From Parus major (lineage: Eukaryota > Chordata > Aves > Passeriformes > Paridae), in assembly GCF_001522545.3 (NCBI RefSeq), contig NC_031768.1:83324457-83388456 (forward strand): 64,000 bases of DNA, given 5' to 3'. Position 1 is the first letter of the stretch, and each line of letters starts with the position of its first letter. The notes beneath the pieces are model-generated. The model was not told where the DNA came from. It searched no databases and saw nothing but the letters and a program-made list of their open reading frames with translations. The translations under genes were made by a program, and so were the position numbers. This document shows positions 23,013-34,138 of the stretch, piece after piece.

Positions 23013-26000
23013 AGTCTTGTTACAAAGTTCATTAATGAAGTGGTTGGTTTTTTTTTGAACAGTGAAGACAACCTAGCAATTTAGTCTCTGATATATTACA
23101 TGGACTGTGGGTTTTGAGGCTATTTTTGACCCTTTGTTTGTTTCTTTTAAATAAATACAGCTTGCATTTTTTTCTATCCCAAACTAAAATAAATTTCTCT
23201 GAAATAACTGATTTATCATCTGTGTTAATAAAATATTTCATGAATTCGCAAAGAATTTAAAGAGCTCTAAAACTAATTTTTCCAACAAAATTTTTGGCAA
23301 GATGTGTGGGTCAGTTTTAGCCAAGTATGATGACTAATTTCCTGCTCTAGGCTTGAAGCTGTTTCCTAAGCATTTGCAAGGACACAGAGTTCCTGGGACA
23401 TTTGATACATAAGAAGAAAATGTGTCTCCATTTAGTTTTCTGCAAATTGTACTGACAACTTTAAAATTAGTTATTTCTATAGGGGGACATTTCTGATAGT
23501 CCTTGATATCAGTTTCCTTATCACATGCAGTTTCTCTTAGAAAAAAAATTTAAAAAATTTAGGTCCACTCAAATTGTCATTAAGCTTGTTCAGGTTTTGT
23601 ATAACATTATTATCTGAGTTTTACAATCTGGGGCAGGAAGCTTTAAATCTCTACATTATTATAAATTGTTTTGGGGTGAACTGAGCAAAACAGCACATGC
23701 TGGTTTCACAGAAACTAATGGAAAAACGATTTATTGACTACACTAGAAACAAAGGGTTTAGGGTGTTCAGTGTTTTAGGGTATAGTGTGTCAGCACTGCT
23801 GCACAACAGCAGCACAGATTTGTCCAGTTTGGGGTTTTATCACTGCCTGTCCCTGAGCCATTGCCCCCTCACCCCCCACTGCTGGGCACCTGCATCCTTA
23901 CAAAGGCTCACATGGAAAATAAATGTGTTTGTTCTGCAGCAATGGGAACAGTGTCCAAGTTTCAGAGAAAAGCAGGGAACAGTTGTCCCCACTTCACCCC
24001 CTTAGGGAAGCCCTTTGTCACCCAGTGCTTCCTACTGAGGGTGGAAGCTGTTGCTGGAGTGAATTCAAAGCCAAAGATCACATTTTCCATTGAAAACACA
24101 GCTGATATGCCTAGCCAGCAGGGAAATGTCAGCTCTCTTTTTCTCTCTGTTTGGTGTTTCATGAGACCAAAGATTTACCACTCCAATGGAGTAAAATTTG
24201 GGAATTTATCTTCATTCTGACAAAGCAAAAATGTATTTTGCCTTTGAGCCATGTAGATGAACACCTGTTCCCTTTGAGTTTTGGCTTTGAACCAGTTGGG
24301 AACTTCATAATATTCTCAGTCAAAAAGCATCCAGTTTCACCTGGCTTGGGCATAAAACCCAGAAGCCTCTCAGGTTAAGCTAAAAGAGATATGTTTGCAA
24401 GCCTTTGTTTTCCTTTTGGTAAGTTTGGGTTGATCAGTAATAGAACCCAGTCCCATTAAATTTGCATGACTTCTGGCTGCCTTAGGGGGATTTTTCAAAA
24501 GTGAAGTAATAATACTTTTCAGATCTCCAATATGTCTTAATAAAAAAAAAATAAAATCTGTCTCTTTTTTATTTTTTTTTAGTTTATGGCAATTTAATTA
24601 ATCCTTGCAAAGCACCAAAGTGAACTAAGTCCTTTAAAAATGTTTTGTGGTATGGTACAGCCTTTGTAAGCTGGTATTTAGGAGCAGAATTAGCATGTCT
24701 GGAAATTGCAGACACTAGTCCCTGCACACCAACAAGACAAGAAGAAATACGTGATATTGTGTGAAGCTGCGACTTCTTACACAAATATGAGCCCTGGATT
24801 TTTGAAGGTGTTCTGTAGCATTTTCTTTCTGCTCAATTGACACCTGCTGATGAAAGGGAGCCCTGAGTGGCGATCTCAGATTTCTTTAGATCAGAACAAA
24901 ACTGACAGTCTTTCAGACTAGGGTAGAAAAAACAGATTTTCTACCAAGCTGAGCCATGCAGAAGGATGACTTTGACAAAAAGAACCAGGAAAAATAGAAA
25001 GAAATTAGGAAGGGCTGAGAGTGGCCTGTTTGCAGTGCTATAAAGTCACTAAAACCTTGAAGGTACTTAAAATATTTGATATTCATGCCACTATATCAAA
25101 AGGTTTGGACCTCCATTAAGTATTAAAATTTGTCATTTTAAATTGCTTTTTTTTGCCAGCACGAGCAAAATAGGTATTGAAATTTCCTCAGAAAGTGCTT
25201 ATCTCATCAAGAGTAAAATTATAGTATATGAAATACTAATTACAGTATTGTGAAGAAAGGTGAACTTTCTGGTGACATTTTATCTATTAGTAGAATACTA
25301 ATTTTCTCCTTCCTTAAAGCAGAAGATGCCACACATGGTGGTTTCAGTTATTTTCTCATCAGAATCTCTTTCAAAAATATGTATATAGAAATGATTTTGG
25401 AAAATCTTCTTAAGAATCCATGATTCTAAAGAAGCAGCTAAGTTTTGATCATGCTTGAATCAGAGTTCATCAGTATGTACTGAGAAATTCTTCATGATAT
25501 CTAGCCAGTAGAATAACATGGAAACTCATCCTGGAGCTACAGAGAATCATGTTGCTGAAAAAAACTTTGTTTGTTTATTTTATTTCATTTTTTAATTTTA
25601 TTTTTTATTTTATTATTCAATTTACTATTTTATTTTTAAATGCATATTACAAAGTTCTGTAGGAATAGAGTAGTGAACTTTTTTATTCTTTTTTTTGGTG
25701 ATTTACTTCTATTCTCAGGGAATGATTTGATTTAGATGACACACAAACTTATTTCAACCTTTGATAAGATCAGATACCATCCTCTTTTGAAATGTGATTA
25801 TCATTGGTTGACACCTTCATTTAAATATTTGTCTTGTCTTCTCTGTACTCAAACAAAATCCTTTGAAAGGAAAGATACACAACTTCTGGCTTCAGAACTT
25901 CTTCTCATTTTTCATTTCTTTAGTGCATTTTTTCTTTGCTCCATGTTTGTTCTTTGTCAAAGGCTGTCAGTCTGATCCCATGAAATGTCATACAGGGACT

Positions 26001-28224
26001 ATAAAATATTAAATAAGTTTGTATAAGTTTTGGATATCTAAGGAAAGCCATTTCATTATGTCTCAGTTGTACACAGTTCAGTTATGCTGTGCTTTGGTTA
26101 GGATGAAAATAACATTTTTAAAAAGTCTTCCTAAATATTTTATCTGACAAATTTATCTTCTCATTCCATCCAAATAATAATATCTTCAAACAGATGAGTT
26201 TACTTGGGTTTGGTTTTTTTCCCTTATATATTTGGGGATTTTTTTCTTTTCTGTGCACAATGGGAAACCTCAAATATCCTCTATTCACTGTGCTAAACTC
26301 TGTCTAGATGCCTTGCAGAGATTTATTAAATCAGTCACAGGGTTTTGCTTCCATCGTTGACAGCAAAAAAGTACAATCCATTCAACCACAAATACGTTTG
26401 CATAAGTGTTCATCACAATGATTCCACTTGCATTTTTAACATTCATTTTTGGCAAATATTTGACCACTCATTCTACATGGAATATAAACAGAAATGTGCG
26501 GACAGGAAAAATGAGAATCAAAACACTGAAAAAACATATATTTTTCACACTGAAATTTTTTTATTCTCTTGCACGTATTCTGACATCTTCTGATAGCTTT
26601 TAGTCTGTGCTTCTTTATTACACTCTTGTCCAAAATTTTTCTCTCTTTTCAGTCATTCCTGGACTTGAGTAGGCAAATAATTTGGGTACAGATTTGCTGC
26701 TTGTGGAATTTATTTCATTGCACATTACATGAGTGGTAGAGTTTGCTTGTATCGGATCAGGAAAGAACTGTTCAACATATCTTTCAACTGGGCTAATTAT
26801 CTACTGCCAAGGGATATAGTAGGACACAGAATTTAAATGAGAAACCATCAATTGATTTTGACTTTTGTCAGTGAGTGAGTATAGTCAAATGATTTATTTT
26901 AGTGACTATAATGAGGAATGCTTGCCTTTACCTGTCTTTTTATTTCAAAGCGGTGACCAGTTGCGTGTGAGAACACAATCAAGTAAGGAACACCTATAAA
27001 AGCAAATTTATAAGGCTTGTTCCTGCAAACCTGATATATTGCTTTCTTACTGATTTCAGTGGGTGGGCTGTGCCTGTCCCAGCTGCAAGCCTCAACCTGT
27101 GGATAAATCAGATGCTGTAAATCCTTTGTCTGAGGAAGAAGAATGGGAATCATATGCTATGAGAATGAGCTGCAGGCTGCTAATCATCATTCCACTGTAG
27201 TTCATTTCCACTTTTAGCACCTATTATGTAAAAAGGGAATATACTTCACTAAAACATGGGTTGAATTGATAGGAGTGGGAGTATAAAGAGTGGTGATCAT
27301 GAACCCCTCATCTTGCTGGGGTTTGACCATACCACCATCCAGCCAGTCACTGCACTGGCATTGTGATCATGATTAGCTCCCTCTGATTGATGTCAGGCAG
27401 GTGAAGCAGGTTCTTGTGCTGCAAGAGGGCCTCCTGCTAAATACAGAACCACTTCTAATAGCTCTGTAAATCAAGTGCACGGAGATAATAGTTTTTATCT
27501 ACAGATCTGAAAGTTGTTTATGGCAGGTGAAGTACTCAAAAATACACGTTGTCTTATTTCTCAGAGGAACCCGTAGCCAACAGTTAAATCCTAATAAAGG
27601 ATTTTCCCAGAATCCATTTGTTGTAAAGAAATGGCTATCTTGAGCAATAAATACAGACCTTGAATTCTTCACCAGATAAATAGAGAGTTTTCAGAGAAGT
27701 TATGTGTTAAGGGCATGAGGAATATTCACTGTTGTTGCAATAAATGATCATTTTGTATATACATAAGTAAAAAAGCAATATTATTGACTCTTACATCTAT
27801 GCTTTTCTGCTGTAATTTGAACCTGCAGACAACTCAGTAGGTGATGTTTTCATGCATCAGATAGTCATTTATCCAGCTATTGAGCATATTGCTATTACAC
27901 AATTTGTCTTACTGTGACTTTCAATTGTGTTCATCTGCACATATTTAAAATGAAACGTGATCAATTGATTAAATGGAGAAGAGATGGATTTTTTTTTACT
28001 AAAGTGTGATGACAATAGCTGATTTGACTTTTAAAAATTTCAATCTCAAATATTCTTGGCATCCCTGATGTCATGAAATCCATACTTTTTAAGTGTAAAC
28101 CCTTCAATACTTACATCAGTTGTTAAAAAGAAAAAAAAAGGTTTAGTTCAATCATGTTTTGTTTGCTCCACTTATCCTGTTTGCTTCCCTGGATGCCTTT
28201 GGGCTGTGGGATCTCAGTGTAGAG
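23013..28224. other. Noncoding stretch, one GC-richer block
   Basis: No gene was recognised. Contents: a GC-richer block at about 23690-24140 with overlapping chance frames on both strands (up to 119 codons), an A/T-only-like region at 25565-25640 (TTTTATTT words), and a GC-normal block at 27290-27460. None has a recognisable protein or transposon end. The rest is AT-rich unique-looking sequence. Confidence 0.5.
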
Positions 28225-28760
28225 TGTCCTGGTTTAGGGATGGTATTCCTCAATTTAGTATTCCCGCTGAAACACTTCAGACATTGTGCTGCTCTCTCAC
28301 TCCTCTCCTCCTGCTGCAGTGGCTGCAGAGGAGAATTGGAGGCACAAGATGCAAAGATCACAGGTTGAGACAAGGACAATTTATTAGAAACAGCAATGAA
28401 GTAAGAAAGAGAACAGTGAGAACAATACTAAGAGTGTACAGGAGAAGCAAACGATTCACATGCAATTTATCAGGACTCTGGCAGAACCCATCACAGCCAG
28501 ACCACATTCCCTGGCAAACCCTAAAACACGACTCCCTAACCCTCTGTGCCCCTTCCACATGGCACAGGGTACCACTGGATAACCCCAGGGCCCTGGTGCT
28601 GCTGGTCCTGCTGCAAAAGTTAACTCTGGTGTGGCCAGAAACATGATATGTTGTTTGGAGGGATGGGCAACTACACCTCCAAATAAGATTTCCCTTCCAA
28701 AATCCTGCTTTAGCAGGAGAGTTTACCAACAAGCAAATTTCTGTTAGGGTCCATTCCTAT
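28225..28760 (+). mobile_element. Solo LTR of an endogenous retrovirus
   Basis: Starts with TGTCCTGGTTTAGGG, a typical songbird ERV LTR start, in AT-rich flanks. The GC-richer body contains 'agaattggaggcacaag' and 'gttgagacaaggacaattta', continues through a C-rich middle (about 28490-28600), and ends near 'aaataagatttcccttccaa' and 'ctgctttagcagg'. No gag, pol or env remnant lies on either side, so it is a solo LTR, the usual product of recombination between two LTRs. The 3' edge is uncertain. A 6-base near-match (GTAGAG before the start, GGAGAG at 28715) would place the end at about 28714, but the duplication has one mismatch. A 146-codon frame across it is incidental. Confidence 0.7.
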
Positions 28761-29686
28761 TCAACACATGGAGTTGTTTCAAAAATTTTGGTTTTTTATT
28801 TTGTGAATAGTCTTTAGAAAAAAATTGTAAAGGAAGCAAAAAGTTGATGAAATACTATTTTGTGTAAAATATTATCTGCAGAAATAAAACAAGAATTGAT
28901 ACTTTCAGGCATAAATATATTACCTGATAATCCTTCCTTCTTATCTGCTCTCATTCACTTCAAGATGGCTCTTTTTAAATTAATATTTATTTTTAATAGA
29001 TCAAGAGATAAGGGTTTGTGGTTTTTTCCCAAATAGATGTTAGATCTTTTGCTTTTATTAAAGTCTTTTTAACAGACAAATGCATTAAGAAACATAAATT
29101 TGTGAATATTATGGTAAGAATTATCTCTCCATATCACACTAGAAGCGCATGTGAAAAGCTGTAAAAAAAATAAAAAGCATGCACAGCTGTAATTGTTTTG
29201 ATTTTGTGGTAAGGACCATGTATTATGGAAGAGAAAGCTCCTTTTTAAAAGAGAGCACCTATTATTTGTCCCATATAAAAACACCATAAAAAAGAATTCC
29301 CTACTCCAAAAAGTGTGAAGAGAATAGAACTGAAAACCACAAAGGAAGAAACAGAGGGGTTAGACAAATAGCCTTTCAAATGTTCAGATTATATTTTTTT
29401 GATTTTTAAATGTGAATAAATGGCCAGTTTTTATAGAAATCCTTCTGTATTATGAGGGTTGTACAAGACACTGTATAAATGCTTTGATCCTCACAGAATA
29501 AACAGTCAGAGCAATAGGAGAATTTTTTTTCTGTCTGGGTCTTTGAAATAGTAGGATTTCATGAAGGGTAAAGTCTCTGGGGAATTAGAAAGCAGTTTGG
29601 AGTCAAGTTTCTCAAAATAATGATTGTGCTGTCTGACTACATTTTTTGAGGCTTCAGGTGTGTGTGTGCAGAACACACAAGTGTTT
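28761..29686. other. Noncoding stretch, nothing recognised
   Basis: AT-rich DNA without open frames above 72 codons. A short (GT)n run sits at 29659-29668. Confidence 0.55.
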
Positions 29687-30027
29687 GCAGGGACAGGACA
29701 AGGGGGAATGGCTTCAAACTGGAAGAAAACTCTGAACTTTAAGATTTCAAAATATGAAATCTAGGTTTAGATTGCATAGCAGGAAGAAAATCTTTATTGT
29801 GAGTGTGGTGAGGCACTGGCACAGCATGCCCAAAAATCATGGATGTTTCTTCTTTCATGCCCAAAGGAGCTGTGGATGCCCCTTCCCTGGAATTGTTCAA
29901 GGCCAGGTTGGATGAGGCTCTGAGAAACCTACTCTAGTGGAAGGTGACCTGCCCATGGCACTGGGATTCAATCTAGATATGACCTGTAAGGTCTCTTTCA
30001 ATCCAAACCATTTAATGATTCCATGAA
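29687..30027 (+). mobile_element. CR1 LINE 3' end, plus strand
   Basis: Contains the CR1 blocks 'acaagggggaatggcttcaa', 'tgtgagtgtggtgaggcact', 'ggaattgttcaaggccaggt' and 'tggatgaggctctgag', then a 3' end with 'ggtctctttcaatccaaacc' and a single eroded octamer ('gattccatg'). About 60 bases near 29750-29800 match poorly and may include a small insertion or a decayed stretch. No frame survives. Confidence 0.9.
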
Positions 30028-32907
30028 CTTTAAGACAGACTGCATTGCTGATCTTTACTGACCTTGCTGTCCTTAAAACCATTATACAAAACATCCACTG
30101 CTTATGGAAACATGAAAAGCAGAGAAAAGCATTGTTTTGTTAGATTGTACTTCACTGTGTAAAACCCACACATCGACACATTGCAATATGAGGATAACAC
30201 CTGGATCACCAGCTAATGTCACGCTCACACAGATGAGTGCTGGCCCGAACACCCCAGGAATGGCTATTCACTCAGAGCTGCATTGGAGAGAAAACATTTG
30301 CAAGCAGGTAAATGAGATGCTTGACACCACGGGAAAACAAGAGAGAAGTGAGGGAACCTGGCAGGATAATGTTCAGTGGAGGATTCATAAAACAACATGC
30401 CACTAACTCATGAGGCAGAACAATCCTGGATGGTGCAGAATTGAGGAAGTCAGGGCTATGCTCTCTCTTAGTTCTGAATAAGCAATTTAAGTGCGAGCCT
30501 AACTCTTAGCTGTGCTCCCATTTACCTCGGTGGGAGTATTCATATATATATATATAAAATTAACCATATGCTAAATATCTTGTACAATTAGGACACATTT
30601 GCATCTTTAAGTAGGAGAAGCAGCATGGGTGATGGAGTAAGTAATTTCTGGATCTCAGGCAGAGATGTACATAAAATTAAAAATATGAAGAAGAAATGAG
30701 TAAGTGGTGTAATAGAGTGGTGTTTGTCTGTAAATTGTTAGCAAACTCGAGCCATTAACATGAATTCACATGTTTTCAAAAAAGCAGTGTGGAGAGTTAC
30801 TGTTAATGCATGTCATAAACATCTCTAATTATCAACAGACATAAATGCCCTCAGTATTAAAAAGCAGCAACACAAACAAAATGTACAAAATAACTCTGTG
30901 GCTATGCAGGTATCATTTTCTCATGTCTCACTGCTAGGAGTGATTTTCTTCCTGTGATCCCTGCTCAGCAGTCTTGTGTGTGGATATCCAAGTTCAGGGA
31001 TTGTGGGAGGGAGAGAAAGACTGTATGAGGATATTCCTTGCAACAAACCCACCCCTGCTCTGCACACACATCTTCCCTTATGGCCCCATCCCCTGTAAAT
31101 ACTGAGGCTACCATAACACCTCCTTCTGCCATTCCCTCTGAGGAACAAAAAGGAGAAACAAAGAAGTCTGTGAGGCCAAGGTAGCAGGGGAACAGTGAGG
31201 TTCATGCAACTAGCCCAAGTTATTTTATTCATACCACATTTCAAAAAACTCCATTGAAATATTTCTGACAGCGCAACAAAGTGTACTTCAGCCCATCTTT
31301 CTGAGATGGATCAGTATTTTCAAGCAGCTTGTGATTTTAATGCTTTTGAAACACCAAAGGGGCTTGTTTCATACAGATATATTTAAAAAAAATTAGTTAT
31401 TGCTTGGTCTTGCTTGGATAGCTGAAGAGGAGGATTCAGTAGCCATTTCCACTACTCAAACTCTTCACAGTCCTCTGCCCTCATATAAATCTGAGTTTCA
31501 AGGGTTTGAATTCAGCCTCTCAAGATGAAGTATTGAAAGAGCAGTGCATAAGGCAGCAGATCCCAGTAAGGACTAAATCTCTCAGCATAGTCACGTTCCT
31601 GCTGCCGTGAATTTGACCCATATTCAATTATTTATGAGCAAACAGGCTTGTGCTTACAGATAATAGGAAAAATGGCGTATAAATTAGTCTTTGTGGACAC
31701 ACATGCAGTTCATTGTCTGCAGGTAGATTTTCAGTTGTAATTTAATAGGATTTTTCTGAATATTTGGCCTATCAACTTTGAAAAAAAATTTTTGATTTAA
31801 ATTTGCATTGTTCAAATATGGTGCTGTTAGTTCTTCCTTTCACTACATCACAGAAAAGTCACTGATAAAATTTATATTCATAAGTTTTTAGTCTTAAGGA
31901 ACCAGCAGGAAAATTAAGTACATGTTGGAACATTTACCTATACATAAGCACTGAAAATCTATCTCTTCCAATTCTTTCCCATTTCTTGAAGTCTCATAGC
32001 ACAAGCATTTTTCTGTGTGCAAGCACACAGCTGGACAAGGAAATCAGGAACAATAATATCAAATGTAGAGGTTTTGTGTGTACTTTTATCTCTGCATCCC
32101 ACAAATATTTTGTGATGAAACTGCTTACAAATGCACATACATAGTTGTCTTTATTTCTTTGTGACATCTATGACATTTTGTAACTTACAAGCTAGTTCTC
32201 ATCCATGTTTGGTTACAAGAGAAAAGGTACAGAAAGGAAAGAATAAAAAAAGGAAGAAGATATCAGATAAATAACAAATTCCTTTTTTCTAGATGCTAGA
32301 GCATTATGAATTTCTTTAATTTGAAGGCTATCTCATTGACTGAATATGGAGCACAGACAGACATATAAAAACAAGAATGTTGAATCAAAAAGCATTTCTG
32401 AATCTATCAATTTTATGTTGCAGTCATCACCATGCTATTGGAGTGCCATGTCTGCACACATTCTCAGCGAAGGCACAATTAGGTAGTGCAAGAATTATCC
32501 TGTAGGAAAACCATTCTCCTCGAACCATTGTCTGAGTGAATGTACAAAATATGCCCTTGTGTTTCTGGGTAGTAATAGAAGTGCCAGAATCAATTATCTC
32601 TAAGAGCTCTTGGGCAGTAGGAGCAGACACGCCTGACAAAGCAAGGGGCACTTGGCATGCCATTAATTGAGTCTAAGATACGTAACACAGACATCAGCTG
32701 CCTCTGATTGCAGGATCCACTTCTCCTCTGGTCCTTTAAGGGGCAAGCCCATTACTAGAGATGAAGAACCAGGAATCGTGTGCCCAGATTAGATATTCCA
32801 CATGTACAAGTTAGGAGTCTCTTGAATCGTTTCTATTAACTAACATCATGCATAGGCATGCACTCAGGATACAAGATGAGAGAGAAGTGACAGGTCATGG
32901 GGTAGGG

Positions 32908-32925
32908 CTGCTGCTGCTGCTGCTG
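32908..32925. repeat. (CTG)6 trinucleotide repeat
   Basis: Six uninterrupted CTG units outside any supported coding region. Confidence 0.95.
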
Positions 32926-33223
32926 TGAAATAGCAGGGATCAGTGTGATGTGGCCATTTTGAAGACTGCTGTATATATCTACCTCAAGTGTGCTAAGCAA
33001 ATTATCTGCTCACTGAAGAATTCATAAACTGGCTGTTAACATCGTCTGGGGAGGGGAGGGTGCCTTTGGCTTCCGCTGCCTTTCCTGAACAGAGGTGCTC
33101 ATCCGTAGATCCTCATCAGTAGCTCCTGAAATAGATACGGTACCAAGAACCCTAAGACTTTCTCCCCTAACTGATACACTTCCCAGGAATAAAACTGTTG
33201 TATTTGGTGGTTTTGATTTGGGC

Positions 33224-33246
33224 TTTTTTTTTTTTTTTTTTTTTTT
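33224..33246. repeat. T23 homopolymer
   Basis: A run of 23 T. It produces a spurious poly-lysine stretch in a minus-strand frame and has no retroposon body attached that I can recognise. Confidence 0.95.
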
Positions 33247-33868
33247 AATATAAACCCCCATATTTAAGAAGACAATTAATATAACAAATTTAAACAATAG
33301 AAGGAGAAAATAAATATATTTACAATTATATTAATAGACTAATGAGGTATTTTATTAAACTTGGATCTCTTTTCCCTTCTTGTTTTATTAATTGACATTC
33401 AAATAAAATGAATTTGCCTTATGACTCAGAAGAATACTCTGATCTGACAAATTAATAGCTAAATTGTTTTGGTGTGGTATTTCAGTGATTATCAAGAGAA
33501 GTGTTATTCACTGATGAACTTGCTCAAGAAAGATGATAAACCCTCTTGTCAATCATTTTGCCGACAGTTGAAGCAATATGGAAAACAATCCTGCCTTGGA
33601 CACCTCAGCACAGCTTTGGGGATACAGTAGGTGCTTTCGTTACGCTGTTCTACCTGATCCACCTCAGATCTGTTGAAGTATGATCTGTTGTGTGTAAGCA
33701 GCCACATCAGTGGGACTGACCTTTTGGCATCTGGCTATTTTGCAAAATTCTGACTTCTAAGAGGGACATAAACCTTTTCAATTTCTGTTGGAATCCTATG
33801 TAAATCAAAAATGGCCACTAAAATACACCTGAGGATACATTTACACCCAACATAAATATAGATAAGTT

Positions 33869-34093
33869 ATTAAGAAAAAATTCTTCTCTGACAGGGCAGT
33901 CAAGCACCCTAACAGGCTGCTCAGGGCAGCAGTGGAATCACCATCCCTGGAGGTATTCAGAAGATGTGTTGATGTGGAAAGCTGGAACACATTTTAGTGG
34001 TGGGTTTTGGCAGGGCTAAGTTAAGAGCTGGACTCAATGATCATAAGGGTCTGTTTCAACCTACATGATTCATAGATTCTATGGTTCTATTCT
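33869..34093 (+). mobile_element. CR1 LINE 3' end, plus strand
   Basis: Blocks in order: 'aaaaaattcttctctgacag', 'aacaggctgctcagggcagc', 'atcaccatccctggaggtat', 'gctggactcaatgatcataa', and a well-preserved octamer tail at about 34074-34093 (ATTCTATGGTTCTATTCT). The octamers make the call secure. The A-rich tract that follows at 34110-34138 lies beyond the tail. Only about 225 bases of 3' end remain. Confidence 0.93.
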
Positions 34094-34109
34094 ACATAAA
34101 ATCAATATT

Positions 34110-34138
34110 AAAAAAAAGAAAAAAAAGAAAAAAAAAAA
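34110..34138. repeat. A-rich tract (A8-G units)
   Basis: Three A runs separated by single G bases, 16 bases downstream of a CR1 tail. CR1 does not normally end in poly(A), so the tract is more likely independent simple sequence. Confidence 0.85.

Larger units (their letters stand above)
30028..33868. other. Noncoding stretch, nothing recognised
   Basis: No gene or transposon was recognised. Simple sequence: an (AT)n run at 30542-30556, six CTG units at 32908-32925 and a T23 run at 33224-33246. A possible conserved AT-rich block lies at about 30740-30850. Frames reach at most 107 codons and are featureless. Confidence 0.55.

Noticed and set aside
28206..28646. 146-codon plus-strand frame and an overlapping 124-codon minus-strand frame
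   Set aside because: Both lie across the solo LTR; LTRs are noncoding and the translations have no domain.
30137..30406. 89-codon frame with an internal CAG|GTAAAT donor-like site
   Set aside because: No homology recognised and no acceptor or second exon; treated as chance.
33022..33297. Minus-strand frame with a poly-lysine stretch
   Set aside because: It crosses a T23 homopolymer; chance frame.
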